Source: a virus | Reading direction: 5' to 3' (one strand) | Length of the DNA stretch: 28,421 nucleotides | IMG/VR virus record: IMGVR_UViG_3300023049_000003 | Coordinates: 1-28,421 of that record | In this document: piece after piece, positions 1-6,170 of the stretch | Layout: every line of letters begins with the position of its first letter | Numbering within the stretch: the stretch's first letter is position 1 | Made by a program: the position numbers and the translations under genes | The notes under the pieces: model-generated | Told to the model about the DNA's origin: nothing | The model's database searches: none | What the model saw: the letters and a program-made list of their open reading frames with translations, nothing else

Positions 1-127
1 TGAGATAATAAATAATTGAACCCGTTTTGCTTGACCACCCCATGTTTTCCTGAATAGGTACCACAGAGATGAGTTGCCACCCATTTGAGCCCAGTGTGTT
101 GAGCATTTCATCAGTAGCGTCAGCGTC
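1..127. repeat. 127-bp terminal repeat, left copy (assembly overlap)
   Basis: Bases 1-127 are identical to 28295-28421. Removing one copy lets the gene that starts at 190 continue in frame through the join to a stop at 28278-28280. This shows a circular (or circularly permuted) molecule of 28,294 bp. The length 127 is a typical maximum k-mer of short-read assemblers, so the repeat most likely comes from assembly rather than being a physical phage end. Confidence 0.95.
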
Positions 128-190
128 GATTGTTTTTTTTGTGAACCCTTTTGTCATTCGAGGGGTTGCTGTCATGTATTCGTATTTCAT
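1..190 (-). CDS. DUF4177-like small protein (runs through the contig join)
   Basis: The ATG is at 188-190. The frame is open to the left edge and, after removal of the duplicated 127 bases, continues from 28294 to a TAA at 28278-28280, giving 68 residues. The protein begins MKYEYMTATP and has the core LNTLGSNGWQLISVVP followed by a YYLMR end. This pattern (N-terminal YEY, central GW-L-SV, C-terminal YYL-R strand) is typical of the small DUF4177 domain, whose function is unknown. It follows the gene ending at 193 by two bases and precedes the SSB-like gene by 13 bases, so it is co-transcribed with both. A gene caller would probably miss or truncate it because the contig was opened inside it. 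The family assignment rests on motif memory only. Confidence 0.8.
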   Translation of the reverse strand, partial: MKYEYMTATPRMTKGFTKKTIDADATDEMLNTLGSNGWQLISVVPIQENMGWSSKTGSIIYYL

Positions 191-192
191 GA

Positions 193-414
193 CTAGAATT
201 CGTCATTGAGACGGTCGTCTCTCTCAATATCAAGTGCAAGCTCTCTCAAGATTGCAGGGAATTCATGAGACCCGATGCCGTAGGGGTTTGCTAGTCCTCG
301 AACAAGGTCGATGATTTGTTGCTTGAATTGTAGATAATAATTGTCGTCAATGTTGATTTCAAAGTCTCGAGTGACTGTGAATTTGTCTGTACATTTTTCT
401 GTGTTTTTTGCCAT
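193..414 (-). CDS. hypothetical protein, 73 aa
   Basis: I do not recognise this small soluble protein (MAKNTEKCTDKFTV...). It has a beta-like N-terminal half and an amphipathic, acidic C-terminal helix that ends in DDRLNDEF. There are no membrane segments, and the single cysteine argues against zinc binding. The ATG at 412-414 is preceded on the coding strand by CTAATCAAACACACT, the A/C-rich box found before many starts in this genome; there is no Shine-Dalgarno. It sits between a small zinc-finger protein and the DUF4177-like gene at the end of the recombination module. Confidence 0.75.
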   Translation of the reverse strand: MAKNTEKCTDKFTVTRDFEINIDDNYYLQFKQQIIDLVRGLANPYGIGSHEFPAILRELALDIERDDRLNDEF

Positions 415-425
415 AGTGTGTTTGA

Positions 426-608
426 TTAGGTTTTTGTAATTTGAGCAGTGAGTTTCACTTTTCTTGTGTACCCGTTCGGGTGCCAGTTTTGATTGAGTCC
501 TTTTTCAAAGTCAGCAACCATTCTGAGAATCGTGACACATAGAGTGCAATTTTCACTGTATTGATTTGATGTAGGTGCATTGCACGATTCGCACTTTCGC
601 ACCGCCAT
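426..608 (-). CDS. small zinc-finger-like protein, 60 aa
   Basis: The reading frame is open further upstream, but the ATG at 606-608 (MAVRKCESCNAPTSN) lies two bases after the stop of the nuclease gene and begins directly before the zinc motif, so I chose it. Four cysteines are arranged as CESC and, 12 residues later, CTLC, which suggests a single zinc ribbon. The remainder is a short helix and a basic C-terminus. A role in nucleic-acid binding next to the recombination nuclease is inference only. Confidence 0.7.
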   Translation of the reverse strand: MAVRKCESCNAPTSNQYSENCTLCVTILRMVADFEKGLNQNWHPNGYTRKVKLTAQITKT

Positions 609-609
609 A

Positions 610-1449
610 CTATTTGAGAGTTTTAGCGATGACAGGGTCGATTCGGTGAACATCGAGCAATGCTTTGAAAGCCTTGAATGATGTCACCAGTTCGCCACGA
701 CTCACTGTGTGCGTCATGTATGAACCTGCCTTGCGAATAATGTTGTCATCTTTGTCGGTGATGTCATCTTTTGTGAAGTTCACAATTTTTGCACCGGCGA
801 CCTTTTTGCCTGTCATTTCCTCATACGCTTTCATGTATGCAGCGATTTGATACACCTGCGAAGTATAAACACCCTTTGATGTTTTATAATCTACGATGTA
901 GAGTTCACCGCCAATTTCAGCGAGAGCATCACAGATTCCGACATAATTCCACCGCTTTGAATACACTTTGAATTCGTTTGAGATGAATGTCGGTGACATG
1001 ATTTTTTTCCATTCGTTGAATGCGTCGACCCCTTGCTGTGCAAGTTTTTTGTCCTCGTCTGAGAGCTCAGCGAATTGTTCAACCTCGTTGATGTCTGAGC
1101 GGTTATGCTCAGCGAAGTCATGAACCACTGACCCCACGTCGGCAGCCTCTTGTTTGCGTTCGTTGTACGCACCTTTTGAGATTTTCAACATTGCGAGCAC
1201 ATCATCTTTTGTGAAGTTTGCACCGTCACGCATGTGAGCAATCATTGTTTCCTCAAAAGTGTTCACAGCCCACGACATGAGCGGTCGTGATTTGTCGAGC
1301 TTGTTCACCACCGATGAGGGTGATGCGAGCCATTCCTTTTTTTCAACACCGTCAACACTGATGAGCTTGTATCGGTGTGATGTCGGGTAGAAGTCGATGA
1401 CAACAGATTCATCGTAGAGCGTGAATCGCTCAGTGATTGTTTTTGCCAT
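610..1449 (-). CDS. PD-(D/E)XK nuclease (RecB/Cas4-like), 279 aa
   Basis: The motifs of the PD-(D/E)XK exonuclease superfamily appear in order: GSVVHDFAEH with His110, GICDALAEIGG with Asp174, IVDYKTSK with Asp187 and Lys189, and QIAAY at about 201-205. This is the arrangement of RecB-like and Cas4-like phage nucleases that process DNA ends with Mg2+. Length is normal for a one-domain enzyme. The start ATG at 1449 almost touches the stop of the Sak4-like ATPase at 1451, so the two are translated as a pair. With the ATPase and the SSB-like protein it forms a recombination module, probably generating single-stranded ends for annealing or helping to process replication intermediates. The superfamily is secure from the motifs; the exact substrate is not. 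Confidence 0.88.
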   Translation of the reverse strand: MAKTITERFTLYDESVVIDFYPTSHRYKLISVDGVEKKEWLASPSSVVNKLDKSRPLMSWAVNTFEETMIAHMRDGANFTKDDVLAMLKISKGAYNERKQEAADVGSVVHDFAEHNRSDINEVEQFAELSDEDKKLAQQGVDAFNEWKKIMSPTFISNEFKVYSKRWNYVGICDALAEIGGELYIVDYKTSKGVYTSQVYQIAAYMKAYEEMTGKKVAGAKIVNFTKDDITDKDDNIIRKAGSYMTHTVSRGELVTSFKAFKALLDVHRIDPVIAKTLK

Positions 1450-1450
1450 A

Positions 1451-2422
1451 TTATTTTGCAGCCTCAGCGAGGGCAGTTGAGATTCTGATAATCAATTCGG
1501 TTTTTGTACCTCCGACAGTCAAATTCATTTCCTTTGCCTTTGCAACGAGTTGAGCTGCTGTCATGTCTCCGAGTTCGAGCTCTTGAGAGCCGTTCTCAGC
1601 GTCCTTTGTCGTTGAATCGACTGTTGTATCAGATTCAGCGGGTACGCTTGATGCAGGGGTGTTTTCGCTAGTTTCAGCAGGTGTTTTCGGCTCATCTGTG
1701 CCTGCTGTCTTGTCAGTTTCGGTGTTTCCGAGCTGATTTGCAATATAGTTGTAGTCGGGCTTGATATATTTCCCGAGTTTCCCTGTTCGGTCTTTTGAGA
1801 CTCGTGATTCGTCAGACGGGTCGAGGAATAGTACACGCTTTGATTCACTCTCTCCGGTCTCTTTGTTTTTTCCGGTAGTTGTTCCCATGTAGGCAACAAT
1901 GTCGACCATTGTGATGAGTTCGTCTGAGAGCTTTGTTGCAATCATCGGTCGTCGCACGATAGTTTCACCGTCAGTCTTTTCATCGACGTGAGCAACAATA
2001 ACGATATTCTTGTCGGTGTCCCTCAGCCATTTCACGAAGTTTCGCATTTTCTTTTTCACTTCACCCCACCCTGCAATCGTCAAGTCGCCTGAGCCACCTT
2101 GTCGGTATTTTGCCCCGTTGATTGATTGTGATTCCATGAGCTTTTGCATTGCCTCTCCGATAGGGTCGACAATGATTGTGTCATAATTTGCGATTGCAGC
2201 TTTGAGCTGAGTGAAGTCCTCCTGTGTGAACCAGTCTTTTTGTTGTGCAACGTCCACAGAGATGCCACGTTCTCCGAAGTATTTTGCACCGTTTTCAAAG
2301 TCAATGAGTAATGGTTTCGGGAATGATGCCGCAAAAGTTGTTTTTCCGACTCCTCCCATTCCGTAGACAATCATCATGATAGATGCGTTTTTCGGATATT
2401 TTGATGTGTTAGTAATTTGCAT
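1451..2422 (-). CDS. Sak4-like RecA-core ATPase with C-terminal SAP domain, 323 aa
   Basis: Starting at the ATG at 2420-2422 (MQITNTSKYP), a Walker A loop GMGGVGKTT lies at residues 21-29 and a Walker B strand DTIIVDP at about 81-87. IVIVAHVDE and a KLSDELITMVD segment follow. This is the layout of the phage AAA_24/Sak4 family of RecA-like ATPases that work with phage SSBs in recombination. After a low-complexity T/E/P/S linker, the last 40 residues (DMTAAQLVAKAKEM... KTELIIRI) form a SAP-like helix-extension-helix DNA-binding motif, which is not part of the basic family as I know it. The longer frame to 2467 was rejected because it runs over the previous gene, and because the ATG at 2422 carries the CTACACACCATT start box. 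The next gene is the nuclease. Confidence 0.85.
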   Translation of the reverse strand: MQITNTSKYPKNASIMMIVYGMGGVGKTTFAASFPKPLLIDFENGAKYFGERGISVDVAQQKDWFTQEDFTQLKAAIANYDTIIVDPIGEAMQKLMESQSINGAKYRQGGSGDLTIAGWGEVKKKMRNFVKWLRDTDKNIVIVAHVDEKTDGETIVRRPMIATKLSDELITMVDIVAYMGTTTGKNKETGESESKRVLFLDPSDESRVSKDRTGKLGKYIKPDYNYIANQLGNTETDKTAGTDEPKTPAETSENTPASSVPAESDTTVDSTTKDAENGSQELELGDMTAAQLVAKAKEMNLTVGGTKTELIIRISTALAEAAK

Positions 2423-2435
2423 AATGGTGTGTAGA

Positions 2436-2717
2436 TTATGAGCGAGATTCCGGTCGCCCGAATGCAATCATATGTGATGCAGTGAAAGCGAATGAATCGT
2501 TGCTCTGTTTGTAATACTCGTACTTGATTGAGCCGTCAGACTCGACGTGTGCACGAACCGTCTTTTTTGTGGGTGCTGAGTCGAATACCACTTTGATTTT
2601 TCCCTCGACTAAAAGGTCGAAAGGCTCTTTGCGATATACATGACCCATGTCTCGCACCGCATAGCCTGATTGCCACAGCTTTTTTTTGACTATGCTTTTT
2701 TTATCGTTTTTGGTCAT
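2436..2717 (-). CDS. hypothetical basic protein, 93 aa; weak nuclease-fold resemblance
   Basis: The N-terminus is lysine-rich (MTKNDKKSIVKKKLWQSGYA), followed by alternating strands around FDLLVEGKIKVVFDSAP and ending HMIAFGRPESRS. The pattern of a helix, FDLL, then a strand resembles small PD-(D/E)XK folds, but the second acidic-x-Lys pair is absent (VVFDSAP), so an active nuclease is not supported. It is the first gene after a strong promoter whose -10 box ends 8 bases before the ATG, so its mRNA would have almost no leader. It heads the transcription unit of the ATPase and nuclease genes. Function unknown. Confidence 0.7.
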   Translation of the reverse strand: MTKNDKKSIVKKKLWQSGYAVRDMGHVYRKEPFDLLVEGKIKVVFDSAPTKKTVRAHVESDGSIKYEYYKQSNDSFAFTASHMIAFGRPESRS

Positions 2718-2725
2718 GTGATTTC

Positions 2726-2754
2726 ATTATAAATGATTTATGATGAAAGTACAA
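2726..2754 (-). promoter_or_regulatory. sigma70-type promoter with overlapping palindrome (copy 1)
   Basis: On the minus strand the -35 box TTGTAC (2749-2754) and the -10 box TATAAT (2726-2731) are separated by 17 bp. A near-palindrome, ATCATAA-5-TTATAAT on the coding strand (2726-2744), covers the spacer and the -10. A near-identical promoter occurs at 4309-4337. The predicted start of transcription falls at or within about two bases of the ATG at 2717. Confidence 0.75.
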
Positions 2755-2786
2755 TGAACCGACTGTGAATCTTGTGTGCATAAGTG

Positions 2787-3161
2787 CTATTGATTCGATG
2801 CTATAAGTCGCAAGACTGCATCACCATAGGCACATGAATCATACGGCACGCCGTATTTATTGACCCCGCTTGAACACGTCACCGTGCCACCGTTCCACAC
2901 ATGAGCAATTTGTCGCTCACTGAACCCTCTGTCTAGTAATTGCTGAATCTTGAGAATTGCCACAGTTTCCTCGTTTTTGCAGGTCTGTTCCGGTATCTCT
3001 TTGAGCATCTGTTTTGCATAGATGTTCCACGTTGCCGGCATGAATTGATATGCCCCGTTTTCGCCTGAAAGTCCCTCAGCGTTGCAGTTGCCTCGACTCT
3101 CATGTTCCTTGATAGCGAATGCTATTCGTTGAGCGTCGGGGCTGACCCGAAAGACACCAGT
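2787..3161 (-). CDS. lytic transglycosylase domain without a canonical start codon
   Basis: The open frame between a TGA (3162-3164) and a TAG (2787-2789) holds a nearly complete SLT-type lytic transglycosylase domain. It reads IAFAIKEHESRGNC with the catalytic Glu at frame residue 21, then GENGAYQFMPATWNIY. These enzymes cleave glycan strands of peptidoglycan. The only ATG (3039-3041) starts inside the QFMPATW motif and would lose the catalytic glutamate. There is no ATG, GTG or TTG before the domain. The upstream gene (3122-3523, membrane anchor plus coiled coil) overlaps this frame by about 40 bases in the frame one base off. A fused membrane-anchored enzyme made by a -1 frameshift, reinitiation on ATA (which overlaps the upstream TAG), or an assembly indel are the alternatives. 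Domain identity is good; expression is unresolved. Confidence 0.7.
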   Translation of the reverse strand, partial: TGVFRVSPDAQRIAFAIKEHESRGNCNAEGLSGENGAYQFMPATWNIYAKQMLKEIPEQTCKNEETVAILKIQQLLDRGFSERQIAHVWNGGTVTCSSGVNKYGVPYDSCAYGDAVLRLIASNQ

Positions 3162-3523
3162 TCATGTCTCACGTTTTCAAGTTCAGAATCGAGCCCTGCT
3201 TTTTCAGCGTCGAGGTCGGCAATGATTTGTGCACGTCGTGCAGCAAGTTCATCACGTTGCTCGTTGATGTAGATTTCCTCAGCGAGCAATGATTGCTGTT
3301 TTTGGAATTCTGCACGAGTCATGATTTTTTCAAGAGCATTCTGTTTTTCTTTATCGACAGGGCTCTCGTCTTTGATGACTGTTGTTGATTCGGTCTCCAC
3401 CTCATAGGTCGTCGAGAGCATATCGTTTTTGCTTGCAAAGAATGCAGCGTATGCGATGAGCCCGAGAATGACGATGATGAATAGATTTCGCCCGAATTTT
3501 GATTTTTGTTTGTTACGTTTCAT
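3122..3523 (-). CDS. membrane-anchored coiled-coil protein, 133 aa
   Basis: A basic N-terminus (MKRNKQKSKFGRN) is followed by one transmembrane helix (LFIIVILGLIAYAAFFA, about residues 14-30). A long charged helix rich in Glu, Ala and Arg follows (about 65-125) and looks like a coiled coil. The orientation should be N-terminus inside, with the coiled coil outside the membrane. Its last codons overlap the start of the transglycosylase frame, so it may be the membrane anchor and spacer of one split enzyme. On its own it could act as a spanin- or anchor-like protein. It is the third-last gene of a small run of membrane proteins behind the promoter at 4309-4337. Confidence 0.75.
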   Translation of the reverse strand: MKRNKQKSKFGRNLFIIVILGLIAYAAFFASKNDMLSTTYEVETESTTVIKDESPVDKEKQNALEKIMTRAEFQKQQSLLAEEIYINEQRDELAARRAQIIADLDAEKAGLDSELENVRHELVSFGSAPTLNE

Positions 3524-3532
3524 ATAGAATGA

Positions 3533-3775
3533 TTAGCGTATAATCTCACCGTCAACACCTCGAACCGGTGCATCGACCTCGATGCCTATTGAGTCACACA
3601 TTGTGTCCTCAGATTCGGTGATGTAAAAGCCTCGATACTCTTGAGATTGATTTTGCAGTTTGATGCAAGTCACCTCAGATTGCTTGTTGAGACCTGTGAG
3701 CATGGCAAAGAATAAGATTGCGATTGCCACTAGTGCGAGCACTATACTCACACAATTTTGAATGATTTTTGTCAT
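3533..3775 (-). CDS. small membrane protein with two conserved-looking cysteines, 80 aa
   Basis: One N-terminal transmembrane helix (about residues 8-27, IVLALVAIAILFFAML) is followed by a short exported domain, TCIKLQNQSQEYRGF, and then MCDSIGIEVDAPV. The two cysteines (in VTCIK and TMCDS) frame this domain and could form a disulfide outside the cytoplasm. I do not recognise the family. It lies between a zinc protein and the coiled-coil membrane protein, in the same operon as the transglycosylase, so an envelope role is likely. Confidence 0.7.
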   Translation of the reverse strand: MTKIIQNCVSIVLALVAIAILFFAMLTGLNKQSEVTCIKLQNQSQEYRGFYITESEDTMCDSIGIEVDAPVRGVDGEIIR

Positions 3776-3776
3776 A

Positions 3777-4088
3777 TTATTTGATGATAGTTATTTGTGC
3801 ACCACAATGGTGACAGTTGATAATTTCCTCAGTTCCGAGCAGTGATGTGAGCAGTTGGTCACAATTCACATTCGGGCATTCTTGACGGTTGCAGTAGCAT
3901 TTCTCATTTTCCTCGCAACAACCGTATCTGTCGCAGCAGTAGGGTTGAGGATATTCGAGAATGATTTGTTGCTTGAGCAATGGTTCAGCGAGATGAAGTT
4001 TGAGCGGCATGACTGAATAGAATGCTTTGTGCAATTCAAATTTCAGACTGCCGACAGCATTGTTCAAGTCGGTGAGTTTTTGCATCAT
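3777..4088 (-). CDS. cysteine-rich zinc-ribbon protein, 103 aa
   Basis: The C-terminal half carries many cysteines: CCDRYGCC, CYCNRQECPNVNC and, near the end, CHHCG. Together they could bind two or more zinc ions. The N-terminal half is a helical region without recognised motifs. The frame can be extended to a TTG (4113-4115) or an ATG (4104-4106). I chose the ATG at 4086-4088, which follows the stop of the preceding small gene by four bases and has the CTAAAACA context common at starts here. Function unknown. Confidence 0.65.
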   Translation of the reverse strand: MMQKLTDLNNAVGSLKFELHKAFYSVMPLKLHLAEPLLKQQIILEYPQPYCCDRYGCCEENEKCYCNRQECPNVNCDQLLTSLLGTEEIINCHHCGAQITIIK

Positions 4089-4092
4089 TGTT

Positions 4093-4242
4093 TTAGGCTG
4101 TTGCATGTTCGTCAATGTGATTGAGCGTTCGATTCAATACTGCGATTGATTCCTCGAATGTTGAGACTTTTGACATTTTATAGTCTAGGTACTCGCCCAT
4201 GTCCTGAGTAATTGTTTTTTGCTTTTTGTTTTTCTTTGCCAT
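4093..4242 (-). CDS. small basic protein, 49 aa
   Basis: This short frame starts with the ATG at 4240-4242 (MAKKNKKQKTITQDMGEYLD) and ends at a TAA at 4093-4095. The start follows a CAACACACC box, and the gene is the first one behind the promoter at 4309-4337. The protein is lysine-rich at its N-terminus and then helical (STFEESIAVLNRTLNHIDEH). No family is recognised. It is just below common ORF-length cut-offs and easy to miss. Confidence 0.6.
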   Translation of the reverse strand: MAKKNKKQKTITQDMGEYLDYKMSKVSTFEESIAVLNRTLNHIDEHATA

Positions 4243-4279
4243 GATGTTTTGGTGTGTTGATTATGGTTTTTGATAATGT

Positions 4280-4300
4280 GGTGAGTTCGACTCTCTCACC
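4280..4300 (-). promoter_or_regulatory. leader hairpin behind the 4309-4337 promoter
   Basis: GGTGAG (4280-4285) and CTCACC (4295-4300) form a 6-bp perfect stem with a 9-base loop, in the predicted 5' leader of the mRNA that begins near 4302. There is no T-run after it, so it is a leader structure rather than a terminator. Confidence 0.4.
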
Positions 4301-4308
4301 TGTTTTAT

Positions 4309-4337
4309 ATCATAATTGATTTATGATGAGAGTGCAA
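4309..4337 (-). promoter_or_regulatory. sigma70-type promoter with overlapping perfect palindrome (copy 2)
   Basis: The minus-strand -35 box TTGCAC (4332-4337) and the -10 box TATGAT (4309-4314) have a 17-bp spacer. The spacer and -10 contain the perfect palindrome ATCATAA-5-TTATGAT (4309-4327), an operator-like site. The element matches the promoter at 2726-2754 over about 30 bases with only a few differences. It would drive the small membrane/zinc genes and the transglycosylase. Confidence 0.75.
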
Positions 4338-4356
4338 GCATCATGCAATGTCTGCC

Positions 4357-4365
4357 TGTGGATAA
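4357..4365 (-). other. consensus DnaA box
   Basis: TTATCCACA on the minus strand (TGTGGATAA on plus) is an exact match to the bacterial DnaA-box consensus. It lies in the longest intergenic region, between the tail adhesin and the next operon. A single box may be chance (one 9-mer in 28 kb), so a role in replication or host-linked control is inference. Confidence 0.45.
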
Positions 4366-4370
4366 CTTTC

Positions 4371-4408
4371 GGGAATAGAAAAGCACCTGCCCGAGAGCAA
4401 GTGCCTTT
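4371..4408 (-). terminator. intrinsic terminator after the tail operon
   Basis: The coding-strand stem AAAGGCACTTGC pairs with GCAGGTGCTTTT (12 pairs including two G-U) around a 6-base loop, and TTTTCTATT overlaps and follows the 3' arm. It lies about 100 bases after the adhesin stop, just upstream of the next promoter, and should end late tail transcription. Confidence 0.75.
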
Positions 4409-4455
4409 CAGTATTGATTGTGCCTCGTATTATCAAGACCATACCAACACACCAT

Positions 4456-4471
4456 GTCGACCGAAGTCGAC
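4456..4471. repeat. GTCGAC hairpin with cUUCGg tetraloop
   Basis: The minus strand reads GTCGACTTCGGTCGAC, a perfect 6-bp stem closed by C-UUCG-G, one of the most stable RNA tetraloops. It sits in the 3' untranslated region of the adhesin mRNA, before the intrinsic terminator, and could protect the transcript end. Confidence 0.6.
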
Positions 4472-4473
4472 TG

Positions 4474-4501
4474 CTACATTGTATCATGTAGGCTTTTTTT
4501 T
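4474..4501 (+). terminator. plus-strand hairpin followed by a T-run
   Basis: On the plus strand CTACAT (4474-4479) and ATGTAG (4486-4491) form a stem with a 6-base loop, followed by GC and eight T. The orientation would stop transcription entering the adhesin gene in antisense. No plus-strand gene was found, so it may block stray antisense transcription. The short A/T-rich stem makes the call moderate. Confidence 0.5.
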
Positions 4502-4507
4502 ACTATA

Positions 4508-5380
4508 TTAGAATGTAGTCACGACCACAAGTCCGTCACCACCTGCACCTGAGTTTTGATTGTTCTCATTTCCACCTCCACCTCCTGCGGGGGTTTGACC
4601 AGTCTCAGCACCACCTGTTGCGTTTCCATTTCCACCATTTCCACCGACTATTGATTGCCCCCCTGTTACTGATGAACCTGTACCACCACCACCACCTCCT
4701 CCGAAGTAGCTATCACCTGCGGGTGAATAGGTTGCGTTTCCATACCCTGAACCACCACCTGCTGAATAGATACCGTTAGTATCTCCAAGTGTTCCGTCTG
4801 AGTTTTGACCATTACCAAAAAAGCCTATAAGACCATATTTGTTGTCCCCCGAATCACCACCTGATGTGTTTGACCCGCCTCCGACTTGACCGACTCCGTC
4901 CCATGAACCACCACCACCACCTGAGCCGTTGTTCGCGCTATTACCTTGACCACCACCTCCTCCTCCATAGGCTTCAAGAAGTGAGCCGAGTGATGATTTT
5001 CCACCCGCTAGACCGTTTTGACCGTTTGAGGTACGGGCTGCACCACCCTCACCGACAGTCACTGATTCTGTTGCTGAAAGGTCGTCAGCCGAAAACATAA
5101 ACTCATTATATGAACCACCACCACCACCTCCCGCATCACCTGTATTTCGTCCACCTGAACCACCGCCACCCCACATTTGAACAAGCACACGGGTTGCACC
5201 GTCTGGTTTCGTCCATGTTCCTGATGACGTAAATTCTTGAACGTCAGTCGAGGGTTCGTTGAATGATTTGTCGATTTTTCCGCTTGCCTTTGTCACAGGA
5301 ATTTTTCCTGCTGAACCGTCTGATGAATCGTGAAAGTCTGATGCTTTGACGACTGTTCCTGCTGTTTTTGCTTGTGCCAT
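4508..5380 (-). CDS. glycine-rich tail adhesin / receptor-binding protein, 290 aa
   Basis: The N-terminal region (MAQAKTAGTVVKASDF to about residue 50) looks like a tail-attachment part. It is followed by the FTSSGTWTKPDGATRVLVQMW strand motif, shared by many phage glycine-rich adhesins. Long poly-glycine stretches then make up most of residues 70-280, ending GGDGLVVVTTF. In known adhesins of this type, glycine runs pack as polyglycine-II helices and the loops between them contact the receptor. It is the last gene of the tail operon, as expected for the host-recognition protein, and is followed by a terminator. The host-range loops are probably the Ser/Asn/Tyr-rich segments between glycine runs. 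Confidence 0.85.
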   Translation of the reverse strand: MAQAKTAGTVVKASDFHDSSDGSAGKIPVTKASGKIDKSFNEPSTDVQEFTSSGTWTKPDGATRVLVQMWGGGGSGGRNTGDAGGGGGGSYNEFMFSADDLSATESVTVGEGGAARTSNGQNGLAGGKSSLGSLLEAYGGGGGGQGNSANNGSGGGGGSWDGVGQVGGGSNTSGGDSGDNKYGLIGFFGNGQNSDGTLGDTNGIYSAGGGSGYGNATYSPAGDSYFGGGGGGGTGSSVTGGQSIVGGNGGNGNATGGAETGQTPAGGGGGNENNQNSGAGGDGLVVVTTF

Positions 5381-5381
5381 A

Positions 5382-5867
5382 TTATGATGTGCTAAAAGTT
5401 ATCTGATAATTGATGAGCGTGTCCTCACCGCTTGCCTTTGTGAATGCAGGGCTGATGATTGACCGAGCGAAAAGCTGAGTGTCACAAAAGATTCCGAATT
5501 CCGAATAATTGCCGTTTGTCAGTTCGGCATCTGTGATGAAAAAGTCAAGTGAGATTGATGTTGCATCTCGATTGACAATGTCAGCCCGTGCGATTCCTGA
5601 CAATACTGCTGTCTCAAGACCTGTGTCAGTTGCTGCGGGTGCAGTCGTTCCTGTACCGATTGCAGCTGAATCAATATCAAGCGGGAATGTTGTCACTCCC
5701 ACAAGATGTTGAGTGATGAGGTCGAGCCCTGCATTTGTCGTTGAGACAACAAGGTTTGTGTGATGTGACTCACTGATGAGCTCACGAGTTCCTGCTTTGA
5801 ATTTCTGAATCGTGTACTCACCTTTGATTTTGATGCCACTATTTTTTTGTATGATGTTTTTTTTCAT
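5382..5867 (-). CDS. distal tail / collar-type structural protein, 161 aa
   Basis: The protein has the pattern of small phage tail-tip proteins: an IGTGTTAPAATDTGLE segment, a conserved-looking EFGIFCDTQLFARS turn, and a C-terminal beta strand with INYQITFS. I recognise this layout from tail proteins encoded next to adhesins, where it links the baseplate to the fibre. No enzymatic motifs are visible. The gene almost touches the adhesin gene (stop at 5382, adhesin start at 5380). Confidence 0.7.
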   Translation of the reverse strand: MKKNIIQKNSGIKIKGEYTIQKFKAGTRELISESHHTNLVVSTTNAGLDLITQHLVGVTTFPLDIDSAAIGTGTTAPAATDTGLETAVLSGIARADIVNRDATSISLDFFITDAELTNGNYSEFGIFCDTQLFARSIISPAFTKASGEDTLINYQITFSTS

Positions 5868-5881
5868 AATGATTTGATATG

Positions 5882-6151
5882 TTAGCCTTTGATTGAATGA
5901 GTGACCTCAGCCTTTTCGAGTTTTCTGACAGTCTTGATTTCATCATCGACTTCGTCTCTCTTTTTCTGCATTCTCTCGATGTCTCTATCAATTTGTCGAC
6001 GTTTTTGTCGCATCTCTTTGGTGTCGAGCTTTTTCTTTTTGACAATAACATCAGAGCTGTTGTCGAGCACTTTTTCCGTCACTCGAATCACCTCCTTTTC
6101 AGTAGGTTTCAGCGGGTTCGTTTGTGTGATGTAGGTGATTGTTTTTTTCAT
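5882..6151 (-). CDS. charged coiled-coil protein in the tail module, 89 aa
   Basis: MKKTITYITQTNPLKPTEKE is followed by a long, highly charged helix (about residues 35-80: KKKKLDTKEMRQKRRQIDRD and IERMQKKRDEVDDEI), very likely a coiled coil. A structural linker or folding helper for the neighbouring tail proteins is plausible but unproven. Its start lies exactly 6 bases after an extended -10 box, so a separate leaderless mRNA is predicted in addition to read-through from the hub gene. Confidence 0.7.
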   Translation of the reverse strand: MKKTITYITQTNPLKPTEKEVIRVTEKVLDNSSDVIVKKKKLDTKEMRQKRRQIDRDIERMQKKRDEVDDEIKTVRKLEKAEVTHSIKG

Positions 6152-6157
6152 AATTTC

Positions 6158-6166
6158 ATTATATCA
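6158..6166 (-). promoter_or_regulatory. extended -10 promoter giving a leaderless mRNA
   Basis: The minus strand reads TGATATAAT, an extended -10 (TG-N-TATAAT), and the last T is 6 bases before the ATG at 6151. Transcription starting 6-7 bases after the -10 would begin at the start codon. The preceding AAAATC is shared with the promoter at 21093-21101. No -35 box is seen. Confidence 0.6.
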
Positions 6167-6170
6167 GATT

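Noticed and set aside
1-127. The 127-bp repeats as true physical terminal repeats of a linear phage genome
   Set aside because: The length equals a common assembler k-mer and a gene reads in frame across the join, so a circular assembly is the simpler explanation. Read mapping could change this.
4323-4511. Plus-strand frame of 62 codons in the intergenic region
   Set aside because: It starts inside the palindromic promoter, runs through two terminators and a DnaA box, and has no start signal; the region is better explained as regulatory.
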